The notes under the pieces: model-generated
The model's input: the letters and a program-made list of their open reading frames with translations, nothing else
What the model was told of the DNA's origin: nothing
The model's database searches: none
DNA from: Patescibacteria group bacterium
GTDB taxonomy: Bacteria > Patescibacteriota > Minisyncoccia > JAHISW01 > Tagabacteraceae
Direction of reading: 5' to 3'
DNA: 14,121 nt
Assembly: GCA_018817995.1 (NCBI GenBank)
Contig: JAHISW010000024.1
Location: 1 to 14,121 of the forward strand
Part shown: in pieces, positions 11,138 to 14,121 of the stretch
How the letters are laid out: each line of letters opens with the position of its first letter
Numbering within the stretch: the first letter of the stretch is position 1
Made by a program: the position numbers and the translations under genes

Positions 11138-14121
11138 TGTCGTTTTTTTCTTCCACAAACTTATATCTGCGGATATTCAACCCACTCAAAACATCTTTAT
11201 GTTTATTGATAAATTTTTGACCATCGACATTCGCATGAACTAAAATCTCCGCCTGTTGTCCTGGTTGTAAGCCAAGATTTTTACGGTGCCCCTGAACGGC
11301 GCGAGTAAGCTCCCTAACCATACCTTCTTCTTTTAACTCTTCTGTAATACCTACATCCAAATTGTACGCCTTGCCTTTTTTGATTTCTTTCACGTTTAAC
11401 TCGTCCTTTATTAATTGTTTCATTTCTTCGTTGAATTCATTCGGTGTCTCAAACAAAGACAAAGGTTGACGGACCTTTATTCCCCCTTTCAGTCTTAATT
11501 CCAGACCGGTGGAAACATCTCTCCTGACCTTCTCCATATGTTCCAGCGCCCGAATCTGCTCCGCCGTAGTTTCAACGAAGGCGGGCCAATCTTCCAAGTG
11601 AACGCTCTCTTTGCTTCCTCCAACTTCTTGATAAACATACTCTGCGGAAAAAGGAGCAAAAGGGGCAATGAGTTTGCTCAAATCAAACAAAACTCTACCC
11701 AAAGTTTTTTGCGCCATCATTTTATCGTTTTCATCCGCGCCCTTAAACCTGCTGCGCGAACGACGCACATACCATTGGGATAAATCATTTACAAACTCTT
11801 CAATTTTTCTCGCACTCGTTGTGATATCATAACTCTCCAGTCCTTCCGTTACATCTTTGACTAATAAATTCAACTTGCTCACAATCCACCTATCCAAAAC
11901 GTTATCTGACGACTGACTACTGATGTCTAAAGACTGATTATTAAACATTTTATAAAAAGCCAATATATTAAAAAGTGTCGTAAATATTCTTCCTGTTTTT
12001 TTTAAATCTTTTTCGTCAAATCTTTTAGGGTCGCCCGGCTGATTGATGGTGTACATATACCAACGCAAGACATCGGAGCCGTACTTTTCAATCATTTCCA
12101 TCGGGTCTACGACGTTCCCTTTGCTTTTGCTCATCTTCTTGCCGTTTTTATCCAAAAGATGACCTAAAGAAATAACATTTTTATAAGGCGCCCCCCTCCC
12201 AAGCAAAGTTGCCACCGCGAGAAGCGTATAAAACCAACCTCTAGTTTGGTCCACGGCCTCGCAAATGAAATCAGCCGGATAATCCACCCCCGCAGCAAAA
12301 GGCATCGCTCCGGAATCAAACCAACAGTCCATAACTTCTGGAACTCTTTTCATTTTGCCACCACATTCACATTTTAATTTTATCTCATCAATATATGGTC
12401 TATGCAAGTCAAAAGGCTTTGAAAAAACTTGTTTTGACGATCCAACTATTGGATACCAAGACTTAAAAGATTCTAATAAATTCATCCCTTGCGTGATGCC
12501 ATAAAAAATCTGAAGAGGGTCCCCGTGCGAAACGACAATAATATTTTTATTTTTATATTTACTATTTATTTCATCCAAAAAATCTTTTAATCTTTCTTTA
12601 ATCTGTCGCCCAGTTTCCACTCCATAATCAGCTTTTTCAGCACGTAATTCTTTTGTAGAAAAAATTTTATGAAATTCATCTATGTTCTTACCCTCAAGTT
12701 CTCCAGCACCTAATTCCCTCAATCTGTCGTCAACAACAACTTCTATCTCTAGTTTTTTTGAAACAATTTCAGCAGTTTGACAGGTACGCAAAAGAGGAGA
12801 ACTAAAAATAAAATCTATCTTTTTCTGCTTCAACGATTTGGCAAGTGCTTCCGCCTGTTCCTCTCCCTTTTTTGTCAGAGGATATTTTTGAGAATCAACA
12901 TTTGAATCAAGTATCCCATTAACATTATGCCCGGCCTCGGCATGCCTTATCAAAAATAGTTTGTTCGGACTGCCCAATTCCTCCCTTATCTCGTCAATGG
13001 AACCAACCACCCTCGTCACGCCACATTTTTCACATTCCCAAACAGGAACAGGGGTTCCCCAATATCGTTCTCGGGATATGGCCCAGTCCTTAGCATCTTT
13101 AATCCACTCCCCAAACCTTCCTTCCTTAATATGTTTTGGAATCCAATTTATTTCTTTATTATTTTTGACAAGCTCTTTGCGCAGTTGGCTCATCTTAAAA
13201 TACCACGAATCTTTTGCGTAATAAATTAATGGCGTCTTGCATCTCCAGCAAAAGGGGTAATCGTGTTTATATTTTTCTGTTTTATATAAAATTTTTCTTT
13301 CATCTAAATCTTTCACAATTTCCCTTTCAACATCTTTCACAAACTTTCCTTCCCATTGTGGAACAAGTTCATTAAAAGTTCCATCTAAATTGACGGAGTG
13401 AATCTTGGGCAATCCAATTTTTTCTCCAAGTTCGTAATCATCAACTCCGTACATTACGGCGGTATGCACCACGCCCGTGCCGTCTTCTGTTGAAACAAAA
13501 TCAGCAGGATAAACTTTAAAAGCGTTTTTATAATTTTCCGTGTCTTCAGGAATAGCACCGAGAAACGGTGGTTCGTATTCCAGGCCAATTAAATCTTCAC
13601 CCTTGATTTCTTCCGTAATTTTGTACTCTTCATCAATCACACCCAACCTCCCTTTGGCTAAAATATAAAACTCGTTATTTTTGAGATTTGAGATTTGAGA
13701 TTTGATTTTGCAGTAAATCACATCGGGATTTACTGCTAGCGCCACATTTCCCGGCAATGTCCAAGGGGTTGTCGTCCATGCCAAAATATATTCGTTATCT
13801 CTCCCCTTCAGCTTGAATTTTACATAAACAGAATCTTCTTCCACATTCTTATACCCCTGCGCCACCTCATGAGACGACAAGGCAGTGCCACAGCGAGGAC
13901 AATTTGGAACAACTTTGTACCCCTTATATAGTAGCCCCCTCTTATGCGCGGTTTTTATAATCCACCAAAGTGACTCAATATAATCATTTGCATAAGTAAC
14001 ATACGGATTTTCCATGTCTATCCAATACGCCATTCTTTCTGTCATTTTCTCCCATTCCTCTTTATATTCCCAAACACTTTCTTTGCATTGCTTATTAAAG
14101 CTTTCTACCCCGTACTCATCT
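11118..14121 (-). CDS. ileS: Isoleucyl-tRNA synthetase with embedded histidine-phosphatase domain (5' end outside window)
   Basis: A class I synthetase charging tRNA-Ile; the frame stays open to the right edge (about 25 codons before the ATG at 14045 are clearly IleRS), so the N-terminal part with HIGH is missing. Numbering from Met 14045: editing domain about 85-210 with TTTPWTLPGN and GTGVVHTAVMYGVDDYELG; Cys50/Cys53 pair; WAISRERYWGTPVP; zinc knuckle Cys338-x2-Cys341 and Cys559-x-Cys561; MDCWFDSGAMPF; KMSKS as GKKMSKSKGN (636-645); anticodon domain about 715-800; C-terminal region to 975 resembling the archaeal/type 2 form, with no terminal zinc finger. A complete histidine phosphatase is inserted at about 362-535. 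Two low-complexity additions lie at 116-122 and 701-715. It overlaps recO. Confidence 0.96.
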   Translation of the reverse strand, partial: DEYGVESFNKQCKESVWEYKEEWEKMTERMAYWIDMENPYVTYANDYIESLWWIIKTAHKRGLLYKGYKVVPNCPRCGTALSSHEVAQGYKNVEEDSVYVKFKLKGRDNEYILAWTTTPWTLPGNVALAVNPDVIYCKIKSQISNLKNNEFYILAKGRLGVIDEEYKITEEIKGEDLIGLEYEPPFLGAIPEDTENYKNAFKVYPADFVSTEDGTGVVHTAVMYGVDDYELGEKIGLPKIHSVNLDGTFNELVPQWEGKFVKDVEREIVKDLDERKILYKTEKYKHDYPFCWRCKTPLIYYAKDSWYFKMSQLRKELVKNNKEINWIPKHIKEGRFGEWIKDAKDWAISRERYWGTPVPVWECEKCGVTRVVGSIDEIREELGSPNKLFLIRHAEAGHNVNGILDSNVDSQKYPLTKKGEEQAEALAKSLKQKKIDFIFSSPLLRTCQTAEIVSKKLEIEVVVDDRLRELGAGELEGKNIDEFHKIFSTKELRAEKADYGVETGRQIKERLKDFLDEINSKYKNKNIIVVSHGDPLQIFYGITQGMNLLESFKSWYPIVGSSKQVFSKPFDLHRPYIDEIKLKCECGGKMKRVPEVMDCWFDSGAMPFAAGVDYPADFICEAVDQTRGWFYTLLAVATLLGRGAPYKNVISLGHLLDKNGKKMSKSKGNVVDPMEMIEKYGSDVLRWYMYTINQPGDPKRFDEKDLKKTGRIFTTLFNILAFYKMFNNQSLDISSQSSDNVLDRWIVSKLNLLVKDVTEGLESYDITTSARKIEEFVNDLSQWYVRRSRSRFKGADENDKMMAQKTLGRVLFDLSKLIAPFAPFSAEYVYQEVGGSKESVHLEDWPAFVETTAEQIRALEHMEKVRRDVSTGLELRLKGGIKVRQPLSLFETPNEFNEEMKQLIKDELNVKEIKKGKAYNLDVGITEELKEEGMVRELTRAVQGHRKNLGLQPGQQAEILVHANVDGQKFINKHKDVLSGLNIRRYKFVEEKNDNVLSYL
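11901..11945. repeat. CAGT-rich low-complexity insertion in ileS
   Basis: The minus strand repeats the word CAGT (CAGTCT, CAGTAG, CAGTCG) and encodes residues 701-715, a polar stretch rich in S, D, N and Q just before the conserved LDRWIVSKLN of the anticodon domain, where homologues usually have a shorter linker. The origin as a repeat insertion is inferred. Confidence 0.45.
12441..12962 (-). other. Histidine phosphatase (phosphoglycerate-mutase-like) domain inserted in IleRS
   Basis: About 174 residues (362-535 from Met 14045) with all hallmarks of the branch-1 histidine phosphatase fold: LFLIRHAEAGHNV (Arg367, His368 nucleophile), SSPLLRTCQTAEIV (Arg420), DDRLRELGAGELEG (Glu444 proton donor) and NIIVVSHGDPLQIF (His507). 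The family hydrolyses or transfers phosphate on sugars, nucleotides, phosphohistidines or small metabolites. The domain sits between the paired CxxC and CxC of an IleRS zinc knuckle, and IleRS sequence resumes at FDLHRPYIDEIKLKCECGG. Reading frame and catalytic residues are intact, so an active enzyme is expected. The substrate is unknown. Confidence 0.92.
13681..13701. repeat. Three tandem 7-bp repeats in the ileS editing domain
   Basis: TTGAGAT occurs three times in a row, followed by a partial unit. On the minus strand it encodes S-Q-I-S-N-L-K (residues 116-122), a short addition after AVNPDVIYCKI. The frame is kept because 21 bp is a multiple of three. Confidence 0.8.

Noticed and set aside
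13711..13735. Inverted repeat CAGTAAATC/GATTTACTG with a 7-nt loop in ileS
   Set aside because: It encodes the conserved residues AVNPDVIYC that other IleRS proteins also have, so the symmetry is explained by coding and is not an insertion.

Overview
The window is a gene-dense, AT-rich bacterial chromosome segment in which every supported gene lies on the minus strand, so it reads from the right edge to the left. Several features point to a Candidate Phyla Radiation (Patescibacteria) genome, most likely Parcubacteria-like: a membrane-anchored PaaX/Cas2-fold regulator of a type common in that group, a compact GlyRS, short RecO and MetRS versions, few strong Shine-Dalgarno sites and very small intergenic gaps. 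TGA is used as an ordinary stop (antitoxin and lipoprotein genes), which argues against the CPR lineages that read TGA as glycine. The lineage is an inference from protein style, with no rRNA to confirm it.

In reading order: (1) right edge, 14121-10610: ileS (5' end outside the window) overlapping recO. The IleRS carries a complete histidine-phosphatase domain between the two cysteine pairs of a zinc knuckle. (2) 10630-8687: a strong extended -10 promoter and a 631-codon single-pass membrane protein with a long extracellular beta-sandwich region. (3) 8664-7168: a compact glyS, then a 74-codon membrane microprotein and a UUCG-loop terminator. (4) 7115-5941: an accessory patch with a PaaX/Cas2-like membrane regulator between two ~40-bp repeats, a 19-codon in-frame copy of the glyS 3' end, a 100-codon membrane zinc-ribbon protein and a second copy of the same terminator. 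(5) 5924-684: a probable operon M16 protease - AI-2E-family permease - metG - tatD - lipoprotein, closed by a hairpin terminator. (6) 681-1: a RHH antitoxin/RelE-ParE toxin operon with a palindromic operator over its -10, followed at once by tRNA-Thr(GGU) and the 5' half of another tRNA, whose probable promoter is inside the toxin gene.

Most of the content is translation machinery (Ile-, Gly- and Met-tRNA synthetases and two tRNAs) mixed with repair (RecO, TatD), envelope proteins and one toxin-antitoxin pair. The most unusual points are the IleRS-phosphatase fusion, the in-frame palindromic and tandem repeats in tatD and ileS, and the glyS-tail/small-membrane-protein duplication around the PaaX/Cas2-like gene.
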